Of a stretch of 16,846 nt of DNA, positions 1 to 6,936 are shown one piece after another; position 1 is the first letter of the stretch, and each line of letters begins with the position of its first letter. The notes beneath the pieces were generated by a model that was given only the letters and a program-made list of their open reading frames with translations, was not told the origin of the DNA and searched no databases. Both the position numbers and the translations under genes were made by a program. The stretch covers positions 1 through 16,846 of the forward strand of contig CAMPJN010000038.1 of NCBI GenBank assembly GCA_946886875.1. Reading direction: 5' to 3'. Origin of the DNA: an uncultured Pseudomonas sp. (GTDB lineage: Bacteria; Pseudomonadota; Gammaproteobacteria; Pseudomonadales; Pseudomonadaceae).

Positions 1-1349
1 AGGACGCCCTGAGCAACCTGGCCAACCAGATCAAGGACCATGACGGCGTGATCAATGTGCAGTTGCTGCCGTTCAGCAGCACGGCGGGGACTGCGACCAC
101 CATCTATGGGCTCAACGCCAGCAACGTCGGTCTGCTGCTGGCCGCCATCGATGCCATGAGTCTGACCGGCCATACCAACTACGAGGCGGCTTTTGTCCAG
201 GCCACGCAATGGTTCAATGAGCAGATCGTCGGCGCCGGTGCGGACAGTGCGAACAACTTCGAGCAATTGGCGTACTTCCTCTCCGACGGCCAGCCCACCA
301 TGTACCTGGACGAGCTGGGCAACCCGATCACCGCTACCGCCAACATCACTAACTTTCGCGATGTCGACGAAGCCCTGCAGGCCGCCAATAGCATGCTGCA
401 CACCGGCATTGGTGGAAATCCGATCCAGGTGCATGCGATCAGCATCGGCTCGGCCAGCACCTCGGCGGTGCTGGATATGTTCGACAACACAGGCCCGAGC
501 GGCAGCGGCACTGTGAACCTGCCGGATGGCAGCACGGTCACTGCGCCGATCGGCGACTCGCAGATCGTGCACAACGCCGAGGAATTGCAGGCGCTGCTTA
601 TCGGCGACTCTACTGACATCATCCCGCTGCCGCTGGGCGACGATGAGCTGAATGGCGCCGCGGGTGACGACATCATTTTCGGCGACAGCCTGAATACCGA
701 CCACCTGGCCTGGTCCGGAAATCCCGCCGGCAGCCATGACGGCCAAGGCTATCAGGCCCTGCTCGATTTCCTGAAAGCCAGCAATGGCGGCGCTGTGCCG
801 AGTGTGGTGCAGGTGCGCGAGTACATCGCCGAGCATGCCATGACCCTCAACCTGAGCGGCGACCCGCGCGGCGGCGATGACCTGCTCGCTGGCGGCGGCG
901 GAAACGACCTGCTGTTCGGCCAGGGCGGCAACGACACCCTGATCGGCGGGGCAGGGGATGACCTGTTGCTCGGCGGTAGCGGCCAGGATGCGTTCGTCTG
1001 GAACGCGGGCGAGCAGGGGGCTGATCGGATTCTCGACTTCAACCTGGGCGGCAGCCAGGGCGACGTGCTGGATCTACGCGATCTTCTCAGCGGCGAGACG
1101 TCCGGCAGCCTGACCGATTACCTCAACTTCTCCGTGATCGATAGTGGCGGGCCGGTCAGCACGGTGATCGCGGTCAGCCCCAGTGGCGCGGGCGCGGCGA
1201 CTCAGACCATCGAGCTGTCCGGTATCGACCTGGCCGCGCACTACGGCGTCACCCCCGGCGCTGGTGGCGTCGTCAGCGGCGTCGTGGATACCGCGCGAAT
1301 GATCAACGGCTTGCTCGGCGACCATGCGCTGCTTGTGGATGCGGTATGA
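1..1349 (+). CDS. LapA-like RTX adhesin, 3' end (VWA domain, RTX repeats, type I secretion signal)
   Basis: This is the C-terminal 448 residues of a large type I-secreted surface adhesin. The frame is open from base 3 and the start lies outside the window; the GTG at 48 is internal. Visible order: most of a von Willebrand factor A domain (to about base 600), with a MIDAS-type threonine in GHTNYEAAF (base 174) and the aspartate of FLSDG (base 285). The DxSxS part of the MIDAS must lie upstream. Next comes one short RTX block (GDDELNGAAGDDIIFGD, about 634-690), then a spacer with the NTDHLAW and VREYIAEH motifs usual in LapA-type proteins, then tandem GGxGxD calcium-binding nonapeptides (about 867-980). 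The final segment, from AFVW onward, resembles the C-terminal secretion domain of VCA0849/LapA-type substrates. It converges on lapC1, whose stop is 235 bp away. It probably mediates attachment or biofilm formation after export. Total size and N-terminal retention module cannot be judged. Confidence 0.93.
   Translation, partial: DALSNLANQIKDHDGVINVQLLPFSSTAGTATTIYGLNASNVGLLLAAIDAMSLTGHTNYEAAFVQATQWFNEQIVGAGADSANNFEQLAYFLSDGQPTMYLDELGNPITATANITNFRDVDEALQAANSMLHTGIGGNPIQVHAISIGSASTSAVLDMFDNTGPSGSGTVNLPDGSTVTAPIGDSQIVHNAEELQALLIGDSTDIIPLPLGDDELNGAAGDDIIFGDSLNTDHLAWSGNPAGSHDGQGYQALLDFLKASNGGAVPSVVQVREYIAEHAMTLNLSGDPRGGDDLLAGGGGNDLLFGQGGNDTLIGGAGDDLLLGGSGQDAFVWNAGEQGADRILDFNLGGSQGDVLDLRDLLSGETSGSLTDYLNFSVIDSGGPVSTVIAVSPSGAGAATQTIELSGIDLAAHYGVTPGAGGVVSGVVDTARMINGLLGDHALLVDAV
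867..980 (+). repeat. RTX nonapeptide repeats of adhesin 1
   Basis: Tandem nine-residue units of the GGxGxDxLx type (GGGGNDLLF, GQGGNDTLI, GGAGDDLLL). In RTX proteins these bind calcium and fold into a parallel beta-roll outside the cell, next to the C-terminal secretion signal. Confidence 0.88.
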
Positions 1350-1378
1350 GTTGATTGGCGTAGTCCGGGACAGCTTCT

Positions 1379-1411
1379 CCGGATTGCGCTGGCGCTTATC
1401 CAGGCTACGGG
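1379..1411. repeat. 33-bp repeat, copy 1 (downstream of adhesin 1)
   Basis: A 33-bp sequence starting CCGGATTGCGCTGG and ending CAGGCTACGGG recurs without mismatch at 12857-12889, again just after an adhesin stop codon. It is partly self-complementary (GGAT...ATCC around a GCG/CGC core) and resembles REP-like intergenic palindromes of Pseudomonas. It lies 29 bp after the adhesin 1 stop. A role in mRNA 3'-end protection is possible but not shown. Confidence 0.8.
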
Positions 1412-1445
1412 GGCTTGCTCCGTTATCCGCAAGGCCCGCGACTTC

Positions 1446-1528
1446 GTGGGGTGGATGACGTTTTTTTCATCCACCACCGCAATTGGTGGATGGGTAAAGC
1501 GTCAGCTACGCGCCCCGATCCACCCTAC
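1446..1528. repeat. MITE-like nested inverted-repeat element, copy 1
   Basis: The outer arms GTGGGGTGGAT (1446-1456) and ATCCACCCTAC (1518-1528) are inverted copies with one mismatch. Inside, GACG (1457-1460) faces CGTC (1500-1503), and a perfect 9-bp hairpin CATCCACCA/TGGTGGATG (1468-1476 and 1484-1492) has a 7-nt loop. The nested layout could fold as a cruciform or long RNA hairpin. It has no coding capacity. A relative with the same plan is at 12937-13011. It looks like a small non-autonomous repeat family scattered between genes; family membership is inferred from form only. Confidence 0.7.
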
Positions 1529-1530
1529 AC

Positions 1531-1556
1531 AGCTAGAAAGGTCGAAAGACCGGGCA
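1531..1556 (-). terminator. Weak candidate terminator hairpin after lapC1
   Basis: Read on the - strand, GGTC-TTTC-GACC (1551 to 1540) forms a short stem followed by TTTCT, about 35 nt beyond the lapC1 stop. The stem has only 4 bp plus weak flanking pairs and the U-run is short, so this is a tentative call. The neighbouring MITE-like element may be the real transcript barrier between the convergent genes. Confidence 0.22.
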
Positions 1557-1584
1557 ACAAAAAACGCTGCTTTCGTAGCCACTT

Positions 1585-2937
1585 CTAGCGTTCGCGCAGC
1601 GCTTCGGCGCGTGCTTTGAGTACCGGTTTAAGCAAATAGTCCAATACGCTTTTCTTGCCGGTGATGATGTCCACGGTGGCGACCATGCCGGGGATGATCA
1701 GCAGTGGCTGCTCGTCGCTGCCCAGGTGATTTTTATCGGTGCGGACCTGGATCAGATAAAAGCTGCGGCCATCCTTGTCGATTATGGTGTCGGCGCTGAT
1801 CAGCTCCAGATTGGCTTTCAGGCCGCCGTAGATGGTGTAGTCATAGGCGTTGAACTTGACCATGGCTTTCTGCCCCGGATGCAGAAAAGCCACATCCTGC
1901 GGGCGTACCCGGGCTTCGATCAGCAGGTTGTCTTCCAGCGGTACGATTTCCAGCATGTCGCTGCCGGGCTGAACGACGCCGCCGATGGTGTTGATCTTCA
2001 GCTGTTTAATGATGCCTTTGACCGGGGATGTCACTGTGGTGCGGCTGACCCGGTCCTGGATCGCAACACCTGAGGCGGTGATTTTCTGCCATTGGGTGCG
2101 CGCTTCGTTGAGGTTCTTGAACGCCTCGGCGCGAAACGCCAATTCGGATTGCTCGATCCGACTTTGCATTTCGTTGGCGGCGGCCTCCGCCCTTGGCAGG
2201 GCCAGGGTGGTGGCATCCAGGGCGCCGCGGACTTCGACTAGGCTGCGACGCAGGCGCAGCACCTCCACGGCGGAAATCGCCCCGGACGCTACCAGCGGCG
2301 TGGACATATTCAACTCCTGCTGGATCAGCGCCAGGCTGGAGCGGTACTGCTGTTGCTTGGCGCGGAATTCGGCCTGCTCCTGCTGTTTCTGAATCAACTG
2401 CTCACGCAGGGTGCGCTGCTCGCTGTGCAAGCGTTGTTGGCGCGATTCATAGAGCGCACGTTCATCCTCCGCCAGTTGCGGCGATTGCTGGATGATCTCT
2501 TGTGACAACGTCAGCGGCTTGCCCTCGGCCTCGGCAGTCAAGCGTTCTATCTGCGCGAGCAAGGCCAGGCGGTCGACTTCCGACTCCTCCTGGTTGGAGC
2601 GAAAGCGAGTGCTGTCCAAGCGCAACAAGGTATCGCCCTTGTTCACCACCTGGCCCTCGCGCACGAAGATTTCCGCAACTATGCCGCCCTCCAGGTTCTG
2701 GATCGTCTGGATCTTGCTGGAGGGGATCGCTTTGCCTTCGCCGGTGGTGACTTCTTCCAGAACCGCGTAGTTGGCCCAGGTCAGCGCCACGATCAGCAGC
2801 AGGCCGGCAATCCACACGGTAAAGCGGGCGATCCAGGGCGAGTCTTCGAGTATCGCGCCTTCGAGTTCCGGCATGTACTCGGTGTCCTGCTTGCCGCGGC
2901 CGATGCCGGCGGCGTAAACCCAGAGCTTATGCAGCAT
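1585..2937 (-). CDS. lapC: LapC-like type I secretion membrane fusion protein (HlyD family), copy 1
   Basis: A periplasmic adaptor of 450 aa that joins the inner-membrane ABC exporter LapB to the outer-membrane channel LapE. A short cytoplasmic N-terminus is followed by one membrane segment (about residues 38-58). Next is a biotinyl-lipoyl half-motif (NLEGGIVAEIFVREGQVV, about 81-98), then a long charged, Gln/Glu-rich coiled coil (about 110-290). The C-terminal beta-barrel part contains the HlyD-family stretch SPVKGIIKQLKINTIGG and GGLKANLELISADTI. The length is normal for the family. The ATG at 2937 is preceded by GGAG about 8 nt upstream. It is last in lapE-lapB-lapC, 45 nt after lapB1. lapC2 (13116-14468) has exactly the same length and is closely similar, diverging most in the first 20 residues and the coiled coil. 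Confidence 0.95.
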   Translation of the reverse strand: MLHKLWVYAAGIGRGKQDTEYMPELEGAILEDSPWIARFTVWIAGLLLIVALTWANYAVLEEVTTGEGKAIPSSKIQTIQNLEGGIVAEIFVREGQVVNKGDTLLRLDSTRFRSNQEESEVDRLALLAQIERLTAEAEGKPLTLSQEIIQQSPQLAEDERALYESRQQRLHSEQRTLREQLIQKQQEQAEFRAKQQQYRSSLALIQQELNMSTPLVASGAISAVEVLRLRRSLVEVRGALDATTLALPRAEAAANEMQSRIEQSELAFRAEAFKNLNEARTQWQKITASGVAIQDRVSRTTVTSPVKGIIKQLKINTIGGVVQPGSDMLEIVPLEDNLLIEARVRPQDVAFLHPGQKAMVKFNAYDYTIYGGLKANLELISADTIIDKDGRSFYLIQVRTDKNHLGSDEQPLLIIPGMVATVDIITGKKSVLDYLLKPVLKARAEALRER

Positions 2938-2982
2938 GGCTCGGCTCCAGACAGGTGAGTGATTCGTGGATGGACGTCTGCT

Positions 2983-5142
2983 TCATATGGCCGCCGGACC
3001 GATTTTGCCTTTGCGCAGCGCCTCGATGACCGCGGCCTTGGGGCCGTCGGCCACCACATGGCCGTTATCCAGCACGATCAGTCGCTCCACCAGGCTGAGC
3101 ATCGACATGCGATGGGTGATCAGCAGTAGCGTTTTGCCCTGGGACCAAGTCAGCAGGTGGCTGCGCAGGGCTTCCTCACTGCTGTTGTCCATGGCGCTGG
3201 TGGGTTCGTCGAGCAGCAGGATCGGTGGGTCGAGCAGCAGTGCCCGGGCCATCTGTACCAACTGGCGTTGGCCACCCGAGAGCAGTTGGCCGCGTTCGCC
3301 AACCGGCCGATCGAAGCCCAGTGGGTGTTGGCGCGCCAGCTCCAGGGCACCGGTCAACTCGGCGACCTCGAGCATGCGTTCGTCGCTGATGTAGTGGGCG
3401 CCCAGGGTCAGGTTGTCGCGCAGGCTGCCAGCCAACAGCGGCATGTCGTGGGAGACATAGCCGATCTGGCTGCGCAGGTCGGCGACATCAATCTGCCGCA
3501 GCTCCAGCCCATCGAACATGATCTGCCCTTCGCTCGGGGTATACAGCCCCACGAGCAGGCGTGCCAGGGTGCTCTTGCCCGAGCCGCTGCGGCCGATGAT
3601 CGCGACCCGCTCGCCGGGCTTTATATGCAAGCTGATGTTGCGCAGCGAGGGGCTGCTGAGGCCTGGGTAGGTGAAGCTGAGTTGGTGGATATCCACTGCG
3701 CCATTGAGGTGGCTGCGCTCCAGTGGGCGCTGATGTTCCGGACGCTCTTGCGGCAAGGCCATCAGTGCGTCGGTGCTTTTCATGGTCAGGCGCGCCTGCT
3801 GCAGGCGGGTGATCAGGCTGGCGATTTGCCCGAGCGGCGAAAGCACCCGGCTGCCGAGCATGTAGCAGGCGACCAGGGCGCCGACGCTGAGGTCGCCGGC
3901 GATGATGCTGTACACACCGGCGACTATGATCGACATGCCGGACAGTTGCTGGAGGAACAGGGTGCCGTTCATCGCCAGTGCCGAAAGCAGGCGGGCGTGG
4001 CTGTCCAGGCGGGTGAGGGCGCCGTGGGTGGTTTCCCAACGGTGCTGGCGTTCGCTTTCGGCGCCCGAGACTTTCAGGGTTTCCAGGCCGCCAAGGGTTT
4101 CGATCAGCAGGGCCTGGCGTTCCGCGGCCAGGCTCAGGCTCTTCTGTACGGTGTCGCGCAGGCGCGTCTGAATGATAAAGGCGAACAGCGCGGTAAGCGG
4201 AAAGGCGAGCAGCGGGATCAGCACCAGCCAGCCACCGATCAGGCCGATGACCATGATGATCAGCAGTGCGAACGGCAGGTCGATCAGGCTGGTCAGGGTC
4301 ACGGCGGTGAGAAAGTCGCGCAGGCCCTGGAAGTCGTGAATGCTCTGGGCGAAGCCACCGACAGTCGCGGGTCGGGCGGTCATGGTCATGCCGGTAATGC
4401 GTTCGAACAGGGTGGCGGACAGCACCATGTCGGTTTTCTTGCCGGCGGTATCCAGCAGAAAGGCGCGGGTTATCCGCAGCAACAGTTCGAACGAGGTGCC
4501 GATAAGCAGGCCGATGGCCAAGACCCAGAGCGTGGCGGTGGCCTGGTTGGGCACCACGCGGTCGTAGGTCTGCATGACGAACAGCGGCACCATCAGACCG
4601 AGGGTATTGACCAGAAAGGTCGCCAGCATCGCATCCACATACAGCCCGCGGGACAGTTTCAGGGTGTCGCGAAACCAGGCGTGTACCCGTGGAATCAGTG
4701 GGTTACGCGCTTCCTCCAACTCATGACGCGGACGGGCGAAAAAGGCTTCGCCGCTATAGGCCTCGTTCAATTCCTCAATGGACAGCCATTGCTCGCCGCC
4801 ATCGCTCTCGCTGGGCAAAATCTGCGCTTTGCCATCCTCGCCCCACTTGCTCAGCACTGCGCAGCGCCCCTGCTTGAGTAACAGCAGCACCGGCAGGTTG
4901 AGCGGGGAAATCGATGTCAGCTTGCGTTTCAGTACGCGCCCTTGCAGGCCCGCCCGGGCCGCTGCGCGAGGCAGCAAGGCACGGGTGAGACGCTGCTCGG
5001 GCATCGGCAGGCCTGCGCTCAGACTGCCGCGACTGGCGATATGGTCGTGCTGTTTGCACAGGATCAGCAGGCCGTCCAACAACGGGTCGTCGTGGCTCAG
5101 CCTCGGGTCCGTTGAGGGGGCTAGCTGCTCCATAGTCGTCAA
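2983..5142 (-). CDS. lapB: LapB-like type I secretion ABC transporter (permease/ATPase), copy 1
   Basis: The energising inner-membrane component for adhesin export. An N-terminal C39-peptidase-like domain (about residues 10-140) lacks the catalytic Cys-containing motif: the aligned stretch reads LLDGLLILCKQHD. It is therefore a degenerate docking domain, not a leader peptidase. A six-helix ABC exporter membrane domain follows (about 165-450), then the nucleotide-binding domain: Walker A GRSGSGKST (about 515-525), signature LSGGQRQ (about 619), Walker B ILLLDEPTSAMD (about 640) and H-loop THR (about 675). I place the start at TTG 5142: AGGAG lies 9 nt upstream (5152-5156), and the product then equals the 719 aa of lapB2, beginning MTTME in both. 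ATG 5133 would leave 18 nt to the ribosome-binding site. An open frame back to 5202 overlaps lapE1 and is unlikely to be the start. Confidence 0.95.
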   Translation of the reverse strand: MTTMEQLAPSTDPRLSHDDPLLDGLLILCKQHDHIASRGSLSAGLPMPEQRLTRALLPRAAARAGLQGRVLKRKLTSISPLNLPVLLLLKQGRCAVLSKWGEDGKAQILPSESDGGEQWLSIEELNEAYSGEAFFARPRHELEEARNPLIPRVHAWFRDTLKLSRGLYVDAMLATFLVNTLGLMVPLFVMQTYDRVVPNQATATLWVLAIGLLIGTSFELLLRITRAFLLDTAGKKTDMVLSATLFERITGMTMTARPATVGGFAQSIHDFQGLRDFLTAVTLTSLIDLPFALLIIMVIGLIGGWLVLIPLLAFPLTALFAFIIQTRLRDTVQKSLSLAAERQALLIETLGGLETLKVSGAESERQHRWETTHGALTRLDSHARLLSALAMNGTLFLQQLSGMSIIVAGVYSIIAGDLSVGALVACYMLGSRVLSPLGQIASLITRLQQARLTMKSTDALMALPQERPEHQRPLERSHLNGAVDIHQLSFTYPGLSSPSLRNISLHIKPGERVAIIGRSGSGKSTLARLLVGLYTPSEGQIMFDGLELRQIDVADLRSQIGYVSHDMPLLAGSLRDNLTLGAHYISDERMLEVAELTGALELARQHPLGFDRPVGERGQLLSGGQRQLVQMARALLLDPPILLLDEPTSAMDNSSEEALRSHLLTWSQGKTLLLITHRMSMLSLVERLIVLDNGHVVADGPKAAVIEALRKGKIGPAAI

Positions 5143-5151
5143 TTTCCGGCA

Positions 5152-5156
5152 CTCCT
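5152..5156 (-). promoter_or_regulatory. Ribosome-binding site deciding the lapB1 start
   Basis: AGGAG on the - strand, 9 nt before TTG 5142 and 18 nt before ATG 5133. The same spacing to a non-ATG codon is seen at lapB2 (GAGGAG, 9 nt, GTG), supporting the TTG start. Confidence 0.65.
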
Positions 5157-5164
5157 GAACAGGG

Positions 5165-6520
5165 TTACTGCATGTCCGGCAGGCGGGCTTCGCTCTGCAC
5201 ATCGGAGAGCGCAGTGGCTGCAGCTGGCAGCAGGATGTTTTTCTTCTGCAGCAGGTCGCCGGTGGCGGCTAGCACGCGGTACATCGAGTACTCCTCGGTG
5301 TAGCGCACCTCGGTGTAGCGGCGGTTGGCGGTGAACAGTTCGTTTTCACTGTCCAGCAGGTCGAGCAGGGTGCGTTGGCTCAGGCTGAACTGCTGCTGAT
5401 AGGCCTCGCGTACCCGCGTGGTGTAATCGGCGTAATCACGGGCTTTTGGGGTTTGCAGGCGGGCGTTGTCCATCGCGTTCCATGCCAGGTTGAGGTTTTC
5501 GTTCAACTGCCGCAGGGCATTGTTGCGAATATCCATGGCCTGATTGATCTGATGCGCAGAGGAGCGCAGGCGAGCTTTGTCGCGCGTACCGTTAAACAGG
5601 TTGTAGTTCATCACCACAGCGGCGCGCCAGTTGTTGTTATGGCCTGGGGTGCCGGAGATATTGTCGTTGGCGGAGGTCGCCAGCTCGGCATCGAAACGCG
5701 GGTAAAACGGCGATTTGGCAATCTCGTATTGCTCCTGCGCCGCCTGCACGTCCGCTTGGGCGGATTTCAGGTACGGATTGTTAGCTACCACCCTTTGCTG
5801 GGCTTCGAACAGGTTGGCGGGCAGTTCGCCTCTTAACGATGCTGGTGTTTCCAACTCGTCGGGCCGGTGGCCGACGACGCTGATGAAGTTGGCCTCGGCA
5901 TCGGCCAGGTTGACCTGTTCGGTGTACAGGTTGTTCTCCGCGAGCGCACGGCGAGCCTCGGACTGATCGCTATCGGCATTACTGCCCACCCCTTGCTGGC
6001 TGCGTAGACCTATCTGGTCGTTGATGCGCAGGTGGGCCTGCAGATTGCTTTGCGCCAGTGCCACCATCTCCCGGCGTTTGAGCACTTCCAGATAAACCTG
6101 CACGGTTTGCAGTGCCAGGCTCTCCGCGCTGCCCAGTACACGATAGGCGCGGGCGTTGACCACCGCTTCGGTGCGATCGACCTCGTTCGGCGTGTTGAAG
6201 CCATCGAACAACATCTGCCGCAAGCGCAGCTCTGCATTGCCAGCGTTGAGGGTTTCCGTGTGGTGGCTGCCGAGTGCGCGGGTGGTCGGGCTGTCGGTGT
6301 ATTCCCGGCCATAGCCGAGCAGCAGGTCGACGCTTGGAAGATAGCCGCCCTTGGCCATTTTGACTTCTTCATCAGCACTCAGGCGGCTGTTGATATCGGC
6401 TTGCAACTCGGGATGGTTATCCAGGGTGCTTTGAATGGCCTCGGTCAAGTTCATTGCCTGCAACTGCGAGCAAGTCATGGCCATCAGAACCGCACTCGCG
6501 AGCTGGGTCAATTTGCGCAT
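5165..6520 (-). CDS. lapE: LapE-like TolC-family outer-membrane channel, copy 1
   Basis: The outer-membrane channel-tunnel of the type I exporter, and in Lap systems the pore in which the adhesin's retention module is held. At 451 aa it has a normal TolC-family length. It begins with a clear signal peptide (MRKLTQLASAVLMAM..., likely cleaved after LQA at residue 22) and then the family's NLTEAIQSTLDNHPELQA opening. The two TolC half-repeats with long helical segments follow. The C-terminal half contains QFSLSQRTLLDLLDSENELF, typical of the group. ATG 6520 has GGGGA about 7 nt upstream. It is first in lapE-lapB-lapC; lapB1 starts 22 nt after its stop. It is divergent from adhesin 2, with 416 bp between them. 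Confidence 0.94.
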   Translation of the reverse strand: MRKLTQLASAVLMAMTCSQLQAMNLTEAIQSTLDNHPELQADINSRLSADEEVKMAKGGYLPSVDLLLGYGREYTDSPTTRALGSHHTETLNAGNAELRLRQMLFDGFNTPNEVDRTEAVVNARAYRVLGSAESLALQTVQVYLEVLKRREMVALAQSNLQAHLRINDQIGLRSQQGVGSNADSDQSEARRALAENNLYTEQVNLADAEANFISVVGHRPDELETPASLRGELPANLFEAQQRVVANNPYLKSAQADVQAAQEQYEIAKSPFYPRFDAELATSANDNISGTPGHNNNWRAAVVMNYNLFNGTRDKARLRSSAHQINQAMDIRNNALRQLNENLNLAWNAMDNARLQTPKARDYADYTTRVREAYQQQFSLSQRTLLDLLDSENELFTANRRYTEVRYTEEYSMYRVLAATGDLLQKKNILLPAAATALSDVQSEARLPDMQ

Positions 6521-6560
6521 TATCGTTCCCCGTTGAAGATGAAATTGCCTTGGTCGTTCG

Positions 6561-6585
6561 ATTGAAAAAATTAATAGTTTTCAAT
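6561..6585. promoter_or_regulatory. Interrupted palindrome, candidate operator upstream of lapE1
   Basis: ATTGAAAA (6561-6568) and TTTTCAAT (6578-6585) are perfect inverted 8-bp arms separated by 9 nt (AATTAATAG). The centre lies about 53 nt upstream of the lapE1 start, where it could overlap a promoter or the 5' leader. This form suits a dimeric helix-turn-helix regulator. Related TTCAA/TTGAA words recur at 6637-6646 and 6841-6852. No regulator is identified. Confidence 0.35.
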
Positions 6586-6926
6586 GGTTAGAAGATTGAG
6601 GCGCGTTGCTCGCCAACTCTCAGCGTCACCCATGCTCAATTCAAAAAATCCTGATCGTATCTTTTGAGTGGCTCATCGTTATCGCATGGTAGCCCCCGTA
6701 ATACGGTGCATTCATTGATTCGGATCAGTGTCCTGGAATTTACCCGACGTAATCTGGAAGTATCTAAAGCCGGCCTGGGTTGTGCTAGCGCGTGCCCCGT
6801 TTCGCGCTGAGTCGAATTCTACATGAATAGTTTTTATCTATTGATTTTCAAATTTTGATACTGAAATGCCAGTAGCAAAAAGTTGTGCATCAAGACCCCT
6901 TCAGGTGTTCAGTCACCAGTTGATTC

Positions 6927-6930
6927 GGAG
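6927..6930 (+). promoter_or_regulatory. Ribosome-binding site deciding the adhesin 2 start
   Basis: GGAG lies 6 nt before ATG 6937. An in-frame TTG at 6883 would add 18 residues that do not resemble a LapA N-terminus and has no comparable site, so ATG 6937 is preferred. Confidence 0.7.
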
Positions 6931-6936
6931 AGAGAT

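Larger units (their letters stand above)
6521..6936. promoter_or_regulatory. Divergent intergenic region between lapE1 and adhesin 2
   Basis: This 416-bp gap has no convincing gene and is clearly more AT-rich than its surroundings, mainly near 6540-6590 and 6820-6890. It must hold the promoters for the lapE1-lapB1-lapC1 operon (leftward) and probably adhesin 2 (rightward). I could not place a strong sigma-70 promoter. The best rightward -10-like hexamer is GATACT at 6857-6862, with no good -35 box. A GG-N10-GC pair at 6772-6785 only weakly recalls sigma-54. The clearest structure is the interrupted palindrome listed separately. Confidence 0.6.

Noticed and set aside
1460..1492. Hairpin with T-run at 1460-1467 as an intrinsic terminator
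   Set aside because: The T-run comes before the stem on the + strand and reads as A's after the stem on the - strand, so neither direction has a proper U-tract.
3157..4881. Long + strand open frame opposite lapB1 (574 codons)
   Set aside because: It is antisense to a clear ABC transporter, is rich in Gln, Gly, Ala and His as expected from reverse reading of GC-rich codons, and matches no family I know. A similar antisense frame appears opposite lapB2.
5076..5142. Active C39 leader peptidase in LapB1/LapB2
   Set aside because: The N-terminal domain lacks the Cys-Gly motif of bacteriocin-type peptidases, and the substrates have C-terminal signals, so a degenerate C39-like domain fits better.
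6772..6785. Sigma-54 promoter upstream of adhesin 2
   Set aside because: Only the GG-N10-GC core fits; the flanking bases match the -24/-12 consensus poorly.
6883..6936. N-terminal extension of adhesin 2 from TTG 6883
   Set aside because: No good ribosome-binding site, and the added residues do not fit a LapA N-terminus; ATG 6937 has GGAG at 6 nt.
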